The translations under genes were made by a program, and so were the position numbers. Source: Clarkia xantiana subsp. parviflora (lineage: Eukaryota > Streptophyta > Magnoliopsida > Myrtales > Onagraceae). From it: a DNA stretch of 64,000 nucleotides. Positions 1-10,866 of the stretch are shown one piece after another. The notes below the pieces were generated by a model that saw only the letters and a list, made by a program, of their open reading frames with translations, did no database searches and was not told where the DNA came from. The stretch spans positions 2,491,834 to 2,555,833 of the forward strand of contig JAPTYO010000023.1 in assembly GCA_036873135.1 (NCBI GenBank), written 5' to 3'. Within the stretch, counting starts at the first letter, position 1, and each line of letters opens with the position of its first letter.

Positions 1-258
1 TCCACACCACTCTGCTACAAACATTTTCTTTTGGATGTTCAAGTTTTGGTTGGGGGGGGGGAATTGGGCGATTTTGTAAAAAGTTAAGAGTGATGAATTA
101 TGAGTGATTGGTTGATGAAAATAATTGTAGGGAGAGGAATTGACGCGCAGAGACACAAAATTTCATGAAACCTAGAACTGTCCATATTAACGTTTTAATC
201 CTGAAACACTAAATTTCAACATGGGTGAAACCTGAGTTTGTTTTTAGATTCTTAACCC
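1..258. mobile_element. Mutator-like foldback element, right part only
   Basis: This stretch matches 24060-24316 closely (shared landmarks: ccacaccactctgct, acgcgcagagacac, cctgag, and the terminal cttaaccc). It is the right half of a copy of the element described at 23804-24316; the left half lies beyond the window. It sits in the intron that follows the last visible exon of the amidase gene. A G-run of about nine bases (52-61) is peculiar to this copy. The left terminal repeat and target duplication cannot be checked here. Confidence 0.7.
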
Positions 259-353
259 TTTATGAATTCTGCTTCTAAATCTGAAGGATGGAAATGTAAT
301 TTGAGTGCAAACTTGCTTTAATTGCTTAATATGAGTGAGTTTTAAGTTCTTAC

Positions 354-1808
354 CAACTGTATCAAAACTCTGAGCCATTGGTATAACCCCGGTTGTTGGA
401 ACAACATCATGTGACGGTCGAAATCCCAGAATTCCACAGTAAGATGCTGGAACTCTCACACTACCACCAGTATCAGTCCCTGTAAGTGACTTCACTTTAA
501 GCAGTGGCTCAAGTAAGGAATTTTAAATACTCAGTCCTTTCTCACCAAGGGAGAAATCTACAAGCATTGCACCTACTGCAACTGCGGATCCACTAGAAGA
601 TCCTCCAGGAACCCGGTCTGCTGCACATGGATTTCTGGGTGTTCCATAATGGTTGTTCTCTCCATTTATACTGTTCAAAAGAATAATTTTGTGTTGAAAC
701 TTTACACTGAATCACTGATGAGCTATTGTCCCAAAGAAAGAGGATAAAGTTTCTCAAAACTTGATCAGAAATAATGGTTGCTCAATTTTTTCGCATCTTA
801 ATTTCTGCATTTTGTGCCAAGAATACTAAAATTCTAAACTGAGGGCATGGAAATTATGGGATTTTTCCAAACTTATTGTGAAATTTTAGATAGGCCAATT
901 GACTAACTAAGGTGAATTGTGAATGTGTGGTTCATAATCTTTATACAGCACAACTTCCCCTCAGCTGTGGGCTGAAACACTTTGAAAACCGTCACACGAA
1001 ACTTTTCATTAAATTGGGGGTATAACGCGTTGCGGAGATTCAAATCTACGTACTTTGATACCATAAAAGCTCATTGTCAGTATAGTTAGTCAGGTGGCCC
1101 GTCTAAATTTCACACTTATGGCATGTATTTATGTTTACCTCTTCTTTTCAAATCTGAAACATATTTGTCAATTCAACATCTCATACTTAAATTCTGAAAG
1201 CATAGATTGGTAGATAATGCGACTGAGAGGAAATGAAATGGTGGTTGCCACAAACCTGTATGCCATTTCATCCATGACAGTTTTGCCAACACAAGTAGCA
1301 CCTGCCTCTAGCACAGCTAAAACTGCTGGGGCAGTTGAAGAAGCAGCTGAATGAGTTCTTGCCCAATCAGGATTTCCAAATCCAGTGACTTGTCCTTCTA
1401 CATCAAATCTGAATACATTTCCATTTAATTCTAGAGAAATCAAACCTCTACCAAAAAAAAAACACCACTCCACCAAATGTAAAAATTTCAGGTTTTGATT
1501 TAGGAATCTAAGTGCATAAAGTACGGTACAGACTAAATCGATATGCATTGGTATCAAACGGAAATCCAAAATAAGCATCAAACCAGAGAAGAGACGGGAA
1601 AATCAAGCATTGGAACTGTAATTAGGGCACAGAAGGGTAATGCGATCACAATTGGGAGTTTGAAAGTGAGGAGTAGGAAAATCTCAAGGACTTACATTTC
1701 TTTGATGGCGAATGTGAGGCCAGTTAATGGAAGAGAAGGAGAAGGTTTGGGTGGGTGCAGGAGGAATTTGCTCATGAAAGCTCCGTAATCTGATGATGTT
1801 GCCGCCAT
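354..1808 (-). CDS. AMI1: Amidase 1 (indole-3-acetamide hydrolase), 5' part, partial
   Basis: Minus-strand gene of the amidase signature family; AMI1 hydrolyses indole-3-acetamide to the auxin IAA. Four exons are visible: 1696-1808, 1256-1408, 546-670 and 354-479. They join in one frame with GT-AG introns, and the next exons lie left of the window. The start is the ATG at 1806-1808, giving [11 protein letters not shown]. The amidase Ser-Ser-Lys triad is intact at K36 (FAIKE), S113 (GGSSSGSA) and S137 ([10 protein letters not shown]), the numbering known for Arabidopsis AMI1. The visible protein is about 172 residues, and the family is about 425 long. No signal peptide is evident, consistent with a cytosolic enzyme. 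The downstream intron carries a Mutator-like element (1-258). An in-frame upstream ATG at 1922 would add an unconserved leader and was not chosen. Confidence 0.9.
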
Positions 1809-2472
1809 TTCTGCACCCTTCCTTTCTCTTCGGAATCGACTTTGCGAAGCTTGGAATGGATGCTCAACAAAGCTGACTGTGATAATCCGATAACCGATAA
1901 TTAGATAGCCACTCCACGTCAACGAAAATTCTGATTTTTTTTTTTCTAATTAAAAGATTTTTTTTTTTTTTTTTTCTAAAAGAGTAATTGCAAACTGCGC
2001 CACAATGTACGGCGCAATTGCAATCTGAATTCTAAAGTTTGAAAGATCAAATTTTGTAATGCATTACCACGTAAATAGCTATTTTTTAAAAACAATTATT
2101 TTCATAATCTATAAACGGTGAAATTTCATGAATTAGGGAGAATCTCGAAATCAACATGGTCGCTGCAATTTGAACACTTAACCGAACCATTGAATTGGTA
2201 GGAAAAAGTATGCATAGTTGCATACTACCGCAATTTTATTATTTTTAAATTAAATTTATCGGAATACATAATCATTTTATTATGTCATGCTAAAAAAAAT
2301 AAAGAAATTTACATAGTGCATAATATTGTATTATCTATTGTATTAAGTTAATCAAATAATATATTCACACAGATATGAAATTTCGGGTTTGTCCAAACAA
2401 ATCTCCGCAAAGTATGGTTCTCAACGGATTCAGATCGTATTAGTGTATATCCATACGAAGCTTATATAATAA
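1809..2472. other. Intergenic, AMI1 promoter side
   Basis: AT-rich sequence upstream of the amidase start, with poly-T tracts near 1935-1980 and several short A/T runs. It holds the amidase 5' leader and promoter, but I see no unambiguous TATA box or other gene in it. Confidence 0.4.
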
Positions 2473-3010
2473 TGTAATGCCGGAATAAAAAGATTTGGAG
2501 CGTGAATAAGCAAGATGATATTACTTAAATTCAACATAAATTTCTCATTTTCTAAACTCAAGTGAGAATAATATGTTTAGTTAGACTGGGTTGAACTTAG
2601 TAGGGACAGTCGCTCAAGCTTAGGGGCGTGACAAAGTAGTATCAGAGTCGACTCGGGACCGTGATCGGGATTGCGGAGCAATGATTATTGACACTCGAAG
2701 TTTCGACCACCTAACGGACACAACGAGCTCTGTAAGTCGTTCGTAACATAAATAGTATCAGAGCCGACCCGAGACCGTGATTGGCTCGCGGAACAAGTTC
2801 TATTAACCCACGGAGTTTCGATCACCTACCTAGAGCAAACGATTATGGCGTAGGCCGCGATGAGGACGTCGCACGCATTAATGGGTAGATTGTAATACCC
2901 ATAAATTTGTACGGATACTACTCAAGTCCAACAGAAATTTCTCATTTTCTAGGCTCAAGTTAGGACAACGGGCTTAGTGAGAACAGTCGTTTGAGCTTAG
3001 GAGCGTGACA
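2473..3010 (+). mobile_element. TRIM (miniature LTR retrotransposon)
   Basis: A 538-bp element. The left LTR (2473-2633) and right LTR (2891-3010) both start TGTAAT and end GCGTGACA. They share tttctcattttct, ctcaag and gagcttagg-type blocks. A perfect 5-bp target duplication, AATAA, flanks it (2468-2472 and 3011-3015). Just inside the left LTR is tagtatcagagtcgactcg, close to the initiator-Met primer site TGGTATCAGAGC. A second copy of this motif is at 2753-2773, so the interior itself is partly duplicated. The interior is about 257 bp with no coding capacity, so it needs proteins from other elements. The right LTR is about 40 bp shorter than the left, and divergence is clear, so the element is not recent. 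Confidence 0.8.
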
Positions 3011-3019
3011 AATAATTTA

Positions 3020-3330
3020 GGGTTAATAACTTATGAAATGTCTGAATTTTGACTTATTTTAACTAGAGATGTGTGAATTTTCAAAACTTAATTTAGAAGG
3101 TCTGAATTTTCAACTTTGTTGATATATGATGTCTCCGTCAATTTTTGCCGTTAAAACTGACGAAATTCAAATATTGCAAAAGGGTATTTCGGACGTTTCA
3201 TGTGGTTCTGTTAAATTTGACAGAAAATTTGGACGGAAAACCTCAAAATCACAAAGTCAAAACTTCAAACCTCAGTTATCACAATTTCAAAAGATCAATC
3301 TCCAGACAACTCCAGATTATTGACCATATT
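3020..3330. mobile_element. Decayed Mutator-like foldback element
   Basis: Begins gggttaataactta and continues with gaaatgtctgaattttg, ccgttaaaactgacg. It ends with ggacggaaaacctc and a degraded inverted copy of the start. These blocks match both arms of the 14650-15647 element. It abuts the TRIM. The right terminus is too eroded to fix, and no target duplication was confirmed. Confidence 0.55.
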
Positions 3331-3839
3331 TAGTTATATAGTTTTTTTTTTTAATATTACTTTTTAATTATGTTAGACTATTACTGGGTAATTGGATAAA
3401 CGGTATAACAAATGAAAATACAACGTGACATTCGTTATTGGTTTTGTTCATTAAATCTGTTTTCAATTATTTTAATAAAAATGAACAGTGTTATTCATAG
3501 GGACAAGCTATTGTCCTTTTCAAATGTGTAATTTAATTTTAAAAAAAAATATTTTTTTTTTTCAATTTTGTTCATTTAAAATCTTACATATACCCTTTTA
3601 ATTTACAAAATGTATGACTCTGTTCCTAATAACTGATTTTTTTTTTTTTTGTAAGAAAAATAAAACAAATATAAAAATTGAAAAACATACTGAACTATAA
3701 TGATTAAAGTATGTGAAGAATACATAGGTATATATATAGTTAAAATAATATATTTGTTATCCACGTGTTATTTTTACTCTTATAAAATTGCAATTTTTTT
3801 GCTCGGTAATAAATAAATAAAATAACAGTTGGCCGTTCT

Positions 3840-4259
3840 CTACTCTTTCCCGCGCGCAAGTTCTCTAAGTGGCTCCGCCGCGTGAACTTTGAACTCTGCT
3901 ACATTCCGATCGTTCACAACGAACAACCACTCCCCTCTCTCTCTGTGCTTCGCGAATCACGGCTCCTGGTAAGAACCTCGATTAACTCTGAATTCTCCTT
4001 CTCCTCAAAGCATTCCGTTAAGCAGAAACGCGAATTAACCACTCACAGTTCATCTGTTAGTTGAGTTTCTGATTTACTTTCTCCTATCTGGATTCAACTT
4101 CTTATTTTGAAATCAGAGCCTGAGGATGATATATTTTGCATTTCATTGGCGTGCGACGGTTGATTTAGCACAAGAAAGATGTCTTAGAAGCGATTCGTAT
4201 TCTAACAATCTAGCGATTTACTGTTTGACAGGCTCAGATCGACCGGTGCTGCTACAACG
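3840..4259 (+). promoter_or_regulatory. KIN-1 promoter and 5' UTR with likely leader intron
   Basis: GC-richer than the DNA to its left. It contains a CT-rich tract (ctcccctctctctctgtg, about 3931-3948) of the kind common in plant 5' leaders. A likely leader intron runs from gtaagaacct at 3969 to the acceptor tttgacag ending at 4231, placing 28 leader bases before the ATG at 4260. No clear TATA box is seen. The leader intron is inferred from splice-site quality only. Confidence 0.5.
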
Positions 4260-7200
4260 ATGTCGAATTTTACAGTCTGTGCGCGATTTAGGCCCTTAAG
4301 TTCAAGAGAGAGGCGAGATTATGGAGATTCAGTCTGCATTCACAGCTTCGATGATGATACTTTCTCGCTCAAGGTGCTTGGACTTTTTTTTTCATTCTAT
4401 AATTATCGTTGAGTGCTTTGGATCAGCATTTCCGTTTATACATCTAGTTGAGCGCTTTGGTTTTTGCGTTAATTGTTCCGTTACTTTAAAGGATGAAAGA
4501 GAAGGAGAGTTCAAGTTCAGCTTCGACAAAGTCTTCTATGAGAAATCAGAGCAACTTGATGTTTATACATTTCTGGCACAGCCTATTGTTCGAGGTTAGA
4601 TCTGTTGTTTCTGTTGCTTGTCAAATGCAGAGTGCCCTAACTTTTACACGATCATTTGTAATAGTTTGTGCATATGGCAAGTGGTTCTGTGTTTAGGTTA
4701 ATAATGTAGAGTTACAATAGTACATGCTACAGTGTTCGAAGTATTAACCAAATTGGTAATTCTGCTTCATGAATCAGATGCTGTGAATGGAGTTAATGGT
4801 ACCATCATTACATATGGGCAGGTGAGCTTTACGCCTTCAGGAAATACATGTAGGCCAGTTATATCTAGCTCTAACGTGTCTAACTTTGGCAATAATACGA
4901 CCCCTGAATAGTTAGATGTTTGTGCGTCACTAATACTGGCACAAATAATCTTTGTCTGGGCTAGAATATGCTAGTGTTGCTTTTTTGCTTTGAAGTAATG
5001 AATAGAACTGCAATATAAACTAAAAATTCATACAATTAATTCATCTTTTAATGCTGTGATTTCAATAAAATGCTCATTTGTTGCTGCAACACATGAATGT
5101 TGAGACGTTAATGGTTTATTCTTTCACGAATTTGCAACATAAGCTTGTAGTTCTGTTTGCAATTTGAAGTAGGCAAATGTTAGCATGAACTCTTCAAGTG
5201 TGAGGTTGCAAATACATCATTCAAATTTATTTGATGTCCAAGGCAAAAACTATAGTGCATTTACGTTATCTGTTCATCTTGCTATATGAATTGTACTTCC
5301 AACTACAACTTCATTTCAAGTTGATGAACTTAATTCCATTTGTTCGCAGACTGGAGCTGGAAAGACTTACAGCATGGAGGTAACAAAGCTCATCATTTCC
5401 GCAGTATATCTTATTTTTTGGCCGATATTTCCCCAGCATATCCTTAACAGGAAAATTATAGCACAAAATCTTATCCAGTAACACTTTTGTTCCATCAGGG
5501 ACCTAGCATCCGAGATCTTGATGAACATAAGAAAGGGCTACTTCCTAGAGTCATATCTGGGATTTTTGAAGACGTCGGTTCCTCTGAAGAATCTATCAAG
5601 TTCACGATCAAGTTGTCAATGGTACTTTTTCCTCTTGGGCTGCAACGTGTTCCTTCTAGTACAAATGGTAGTGATATTGATGATATTCTTAATCATGTAG
5701 GTAGAGATTTACATGGAGAAAGTCAGGTATTAACACTGTAACCTGGAATTGGGAATTGGGAATTGTGATTTTCGATGTAGAAGCTGGTGTTGCAAGTCTT
5801 TGGTATTTTTATGGAAGGATCTCACTGCTTCTATATGTCTGCAGAGACTTGTTTGATCTCTCGAGAGACAACGTGCAGATAAAAGAGAACAAATCACAAG
5901 GAATTCTGCTGTCTGGGGTTACAGATGTGAGTTTGTTTCTAATCAAAGTTACTTCTCTTGAATCTTTTGACTATCCTGCCACGTTTTAATCGCCTTATAT
6001 GTAGAACTTGGTTTGAAAAAGGTTTCCAGAGTCATATAGTTGTCTCTCAGTTTATGAGTCAGCCAAGCTGAATCTAACCAAGCTCAGATGTTTATAGTAC
6101 ATGCACTCAATTTAGTATTTGGGGTTGGATTGCTAGAACGAAATGGTTAATCACACAAATAGACTAAACATAATCAATTCCCTTGAAGTTCTGCTGACCT
6201 AATACTACGAAATATCCTGTAACAAGCTCTTGTTTCTGCACACTCCTCTATAGGTAACACTGAAGGACCCTGTAGGAGCATTACAAATCCTACAGGTAAG
6301 GCAAAATGTACTTGCATACTGTGTTTCCGATCTAATAAGCAGAATTATACATTGGTATCAAGTCCTTGCTTTTAACTGCAGAATGGCATATCCAACAGAG
6401 CAGTGGGAGAGACGCGTATCCTCATCACTTAGGCATACTTGGAATCTTGGATACTATATACTTGGAACTTTTGTTTCTTTTTATTGAAACAGTTAGAGGT
6501 CCATTTTCTGTTTGAAAACTTTAACATCTATAAATAGAGATGAACATGGCAAGCAGTAGAAGCCATTGTGTCTACATCATTACAATCCAACAGGAAAATA
6601 CCAAAGACAAGAGGTAGGTTTTCTCAATCTCTCTGATCTCTTCTCATTTAGGCTTTAGTTTATAGTTCAACTTTCGGTTAATGTCTTTGGAATTGAATTT
6701 TGAGCAGGACAAAATGCGGGAAACTGGTTCTTGTGGACTTGGCGGGATCAGAGAAAGTAGAGAAAACAGGAGCTGAAGGAAAGGTTCTTGAAGAAGCTAA
6801 GACCATTAACAAATCCCTCTCAGCACTTGGAAACGTTGTGTACGCTGTGACATGCGGTGGGCCGGGAAAAGCGAACCACATTCCTTATCGTGATTCGAAG
6901 CTTACACGTATCCTTCAAGATGCCCTTGTCAGTATTTGACTGATCACTCCCCGTTTTCACTAAACCATCCAAATGCTGATCCGATCGACTAATTGTTTCT
7001 TCCAGGGAGGAAACTCTCGAGCTGCACTTCTTTGTTGCTGCTCACCGAGCACCTACAATGCATCAGAAACTCTATCTACTCTCCGCTTCGGTGCAAGGTA
7101 TCATATCTTCCAGTTTCGCCATATAGGCTTAAAGATCTTGAGGAGAGTCTGCATAGAAATTCATGAACTTAAGGGGACTTGGATCCCTGAGTGTGTGTGG

Positions 7201-7834
7201 ATTTGTTGTCCAGGGCAAAGCATATAAAGGCCTCACCTTGTGTTAGCAGCAGTTTTGAAGAGAATAAACCCGCCAAAGTACTCACAGAATCGTCCCTAAC
7301 CAAAGATACTACGTGTGAGAGGATTCTAGACAAGGTGCGTACGCATATGAAGATAGTTAATCTATTAATCTGCACGTTGCCATTCTTAGAGTTTTTACTA
7401 ACATATGCTATACAGTTGAGGGTCCAATTGAGAGCCGATGATGTCAAGTTGCTCGAGGAATTATTCATTCTGGAAGGTATTATTACGGTTGATCCTAATT
7501 TGGTGGAGGACTTGGAATCCGACTGTCAGGACCTCACTGAAAGAACCATTTCATCGTTAATAAAGACCGTGGAAGAGCTTGAATCCGCTCTTGTGCAAGT
7601 AAGTAAATTGCCAAATGATGCCACGAGTTCGTTAGTTAGTTTGTTAGTTATCCACCAATTGCTTTACTTCCCCATTATATTGTGTGTCTGTTTCAGGTTA
7701 AAAGGAAGAATGAGATTCTTCGGCGCAGACTTGAAGCTTTGGAGAATGGGATTGAAGCAATCGGGGAGAATATTCGCCGTCCGGTGGGTTTTCTGCAGAG
7801 GATCCTGAACCTTCTTTGGTTCCCTTTGCGGTAA
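4260..7834 (+). CDS. KIN-1: Kinesin-1-type motor protein KIN-1, complete
   Basis: Plus-end microtubule motor of the plant kinesin-1 type, similar over its length to Arabidopsis At3g63480. Fifteen exons close in one frame: 4260-4373, 4492-4594, 4778-4821, 5350-5379, 5499-5621, 5701-5726, 5845-5926, 6254-6295, 6382-6415, 6538-6613, 6708-6927, 7006-7097, 7214-7334, 7416-7598, 7697-7834. The protein is 475 aa (Arabidopsis about 469). It starts [12 protein letters not shown]. The nucleotide-binding P-loop GQTGAGKT is at residues 86-93. Switch I NMASSRSH is at 202-209 and switch II DLAGSE at 235-240. [19 protein letters not shown] ends the motor core. A short coiled coil (about 405-455) follows, rich in L/E/R heptads, with no long stalk or cargo tail. 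This short form is typical of plant KIN-1, which has been linked to meiosis and female gamete development in Arabidopsis. Exons of 26-44 bp, and the conserved phase of each, support the model. Confidence 0.95.
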
Positions 7835-8209
7835 ATAAATACCATCTTCATGCTGTTATATACACTCATGGCTCTGCTTATGAAAACTTACCTTCTTATA
7901 TTTTTGCTCAAACCAACCACTGTTTAGCTATTACGAGAACCACACCATTATTCGGATATTCGTAATTGGTATTTGATCAATTAATAATACTAGTCAATGC
8001 ATACAGATTCAGTTATCAGTACTAATAATGCAAAAGGCGACTCCTTTACACAGCTGCTATTAACAAAATACTTCCTTGACAATTGCATAAGCTTTTTCCT
8101 ACTTAGATTAGATAATAGAAAGAGTTCATAAGTATCATATTCTAGTAGTAGAGTAGTAGCTGGGTCAGGTCTTGAAGAGAGCCAGTAGAGTAGAATTCTT
8201 CACTGAATC
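7835..8209. other. KIN-1 3' region, no gene seen
   Basis: AT-rich sequence just after the KIN-1 stop (TAA at 7832-7834), with candidate polyadenylation signals such as aataaa near 7834-7840. No other coding pattern is visible. Confidence 0.35.
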
Positions 8210-8353
8210 TTACCACACTAGCTTGAAGTAAATGTCATTCCCATCTTCAAGAGTAGGCAACAGATTGAACAAGGCATCCCAGTGCAGGTCTTCCTCCAGT
8301 TCGATCCCCGTGATTAACCTCCTTAAATTGATGCTTCCAGCATTTGAAAACAC
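8210..8353 (-). pseudogene. Orphan terminal exon of an unrecognised gene
   Basis: On the minus strand an acceptor-like site (tgctgctgcaaag, rc of 8354-8366) is followed by 48 in-frame codons ending in TAA at 8210-8212. The peptide includes LRRLITGIELEEDLHWDAL and ends NDIYFKLVW. Its acidic, leucine-rich composition looks like real protein, unlike the other frames. I do not recognise the family, and no upstream exon is found before the transposon at 8646. It is most likely a gene fragment left by rearrangement. It could also be the last exon of a gene interrupted by that insertion. Confidence 0.35.
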
Positions 8354-8645
8354 CTTTGCAGCAGCACTTTATCTTGTTTTTTTTTCTGTTTTTAAGCTCC
8401 TTGCAAACCAACTGCACGTAAGACAAAAATTTAAAGAGAATATCAGTCATTGGATTTCGAATCTTTCATTTCAAGTATAATCACAAATTTGATATTTGTC
8501 AAATTAAAGACAAGCAAAATCGGCAAACAAGAACCTCATCATGTCTAAATTTAAGAACCATTCCTATTTAAGAATTGCCATGGCTTTCCTCCTCCATTTT
8601 CCTTCGCAAGACTTGGGGTTTGAGGGGGCTTGAGAATATAAAAAG

Positions 8646-9387
8646 GGTTAAGGGTCTTTTAGTACCACATGTTTGCAAAAAATACACGGTTCATACCATT
8701 AGTATTTTTTTGTACCAAATTGGTACCACATGTTTCCATTTTGTACCGTTTGCATACCACCGTTAGTATTCCGTCAAAAATGGTCGTTAAATGGCATATG
8801 TCATGCACGTGAGCAGCCCAAAACTTTCAATTTTGTTACAATTTAGTCCCTCTAATACATCCCTAACTTTTATTTTGTTCAATTTAGTCCTAAAATTTCA
8901 ATTTAGTCACAGGGTCGGACCTAGCCTTAGGCTAGGTCCGGCTAGGTAAATTGGGATCTAGCCCCAATTGAGTTAAATTGGGGCTAGGTCCCAATTGACC
9001 TAGCCGGACCTAACCTAGGGCTAGGTCCGACCCTGGGTCAGGGTCGCCTGGGTCCGGTGACCCCGACCCAGGGTCGGACCTAGCCCTTGACTAGGTCCGG
9101 CTAGGTCAATTTGGAAAAATAGTTTGGTTTTGAAATTTTAGGACTAAATTGAACAAAATAAAAGTTAGGGATGTATTAGAACGACTAAATTGTAACAAAA
9201 TTGAAAGTTTTGGGCTGCTCACGTGCATGGCACATGCCATTTAACGGCCATTTTTGACGGAACACTAACGGTGGTATGCAAACGGTACAAATTGGAAACA
9301 TGTGGTACCAATTTGGTACAAAAAAATACTAATGGTATGAACAGTGTATTTTTTGCAAACATGTGGTACCAAAAGGACCATTAACCC
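8646..9387. mobile_element. Mutator-like foldback element, 742 bp
   Basis: Starts ggttaagggtc and ends gaccattaaccc. Its arms are inverted copies over more than 250 bp, for example ccgtttgcataccaccgtta against taacggtggtatgcaaacgg. A perfect 9-bp target duplication, tataaaaag, lies at 8637-8645 and 9388-9396, the hallmark of Mutator-type transposition. The centre (about 8930-9110) is a second nested palindrome built on ctaggtccggctagg. It has no coding capacity. A relative in the same subfamily is 62001-62591. Confidence 0.85.
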
Positions 9388-9484
9388 TATAAAAAGTAGT
9401 TCTATCCGAACTCAAAAATAAAAAAACTTGAGAATTTGAGGCGAGCTTTTATTCTTAAAAAATCCGGCTGACTTGCTCACGCCC

Positions 9485-9988
9485 ACGTCTAAAGGACGTG
9501 ATGTAAGTGAGTCAAGCTACTCGTTAACTACTCGAAATCATTTCGATTAATATTTGAATTCGACTTGCTAAATTACGAGTTGAGCTTTTCTAGTACTGAA
9601 TCGAGTACGTGTTCATTTATATTCGTCTCGATAGACTCGCGAGCCTAATAGATTTTTTTTTGGACAAGTTTCGAGTCGAGTTTCAACCTCGAGGTAATTC
9701 GAGCTTTACCTAATATATATATTCAAGTCGATTTCAAGCTCAAAACTAAAAACCTGCGAGTCAAGTTCGAGCTAAACCCTATTTGAGTCATGTTCGAGTT
9801 AAATTGCATCATTTATGATTTAACTTAGTAATTTCAAACTTGGCGAGCCGGGTCGAGTTCGAACTCGCCGAGTATGGCACAAAATCGAGCTCGAGCTTGA
9901 AAAATTCAGGCTCGATCCAATTAGAGTCCGAGCTCGACTAAAATGAGTGGATTCGAGTTGAGATTGACAAACACGATTCGATTAAGCC
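9485..9988. repeat. Interspersed repeat rich in GAGCTCGA/TCGAGTT, copy 1
   Basis: Built from degenerate gagtcgagtt and cgagctcgagctt motifs in both orientations. It is similar along its length to 50535-50985 (shared starts gtgagtcaagct and shared ends at a gattgaca-type sequence). Its right end (attaagcc|cta) is interrupted by the hAT element at 9989-10815, and the last bases continue after it. The style and the pyrimidine-rich terminus suggest a non-autonomous hAT-like element, but no terminal repeat pair is defined. Confidence 0.6.
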
Positions 9989-10815
9989 TAGGCCTGTCAA
10001 TTTTGGACCCGACCCGAACCGAAATGAATCGAAAATTGACATGAGCTCGGGTCGGGTTCGGATCCAACTTTGAGTATTCGGGTTAGTTTCGGGTTGATCC
10101 GAATCTGATCTGAAAAAAAAAAAAAAAAAAAAAAAAAAACTAATCGTGTTTTGATATTGGATCTGAACTCGACCCGTCTGACTCAAATATAATTATATTA
10201 TGGATATTAATATATAAGATATATGATAATAAAATATTAAAATCAAAATCAAACAAATATCAAAATAAAAACTCTAGTGTCATCACTTTATGTCTTCTCT
10301 CAACTAGTCTTTTTCTCATCATTTTCAAAAGCTCAGTCGGCTCTTAGAAATAGTCGCAACTCAATTAATCAAATCATAGACCTCATGGACATGGTTACCG
10401 TAAGCGGAGACAGTAAAACAGAAATCTCAGCCGCGTTCGACTTTTAGTCAATGAAAGAATCGTCGATTATGATTTCTGAATCACATATTCTAATTCTTGC
10501 CGTCTGAACCAATGACTCGAAATTGACGATTGGATTCTTCAAGGCGGGGATATAATTATTGATAGAGATATGGAGATTGAGTTCTTTTAGAGTGGAGCAA
10601 CAAATAACAAGTTAGGAAAAAAAGAATGATTTGGAATGAGAGGAGCAGCAATCAGCGACCAATGAAAAATAGACAGGTTTATTTGAGGCTTACGAGTTGA
10701 CCTGGATACCTGCTAGGCCGGGTTTGAATTTTGAGGTCTGACTCATTATGAAGTTCGGATCAGGCTGACTGCATGTTGACCTGTATATTCGGGTCTACCC
10801 GGTTTGACATACCTA
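9989..10815. mobile_element. Non-autonomous hAT element, 827 bp
   Basis: Starts taggcctgtcaa and ends ttgacataccta, giving the inverted terminal pair TAGG..TGTCAA typical of plant hAT elements. An 8-bp target duplication matches at 7 of 8 positions (attaagcc at 9981-9988, gttaagcc at 10816-10823). The subterminal regions carry repeated gacccgacccgaac and gggtcgggttcgg motifs, probable transposase-binding repeats. A 26-A homopolymer is at about 10113-10139. It has no coding capacity and is inserted a few bases from the end of the 9485 repeat. Confidence 0.8.
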
Positions 10816-10866
10816 GTTAAGCCCTACTTGTTACTAGAATAATGGACAACGAGGTTACACGTTAGT
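10799..10866 (+). repeat. 68-bp direct duplication, left copy
   Basis: The sequence from ccggtttgacatacc to cacgttagt recurs at 16519-16586 with a single mismatch (gccctact against gctctact). It comprises the last 17 bases of the 9989 hAT element and the DNA next to it, so the duplication arose after that insertion. Confidence 0.85.

Noticed and set aside
3882..4064. A 60-codon plus-strand frame upstream of KIN-1
   Set aside because: It lies in the KIN-1 leader and runs across a likely leader intron; the peptide is not protein-like.
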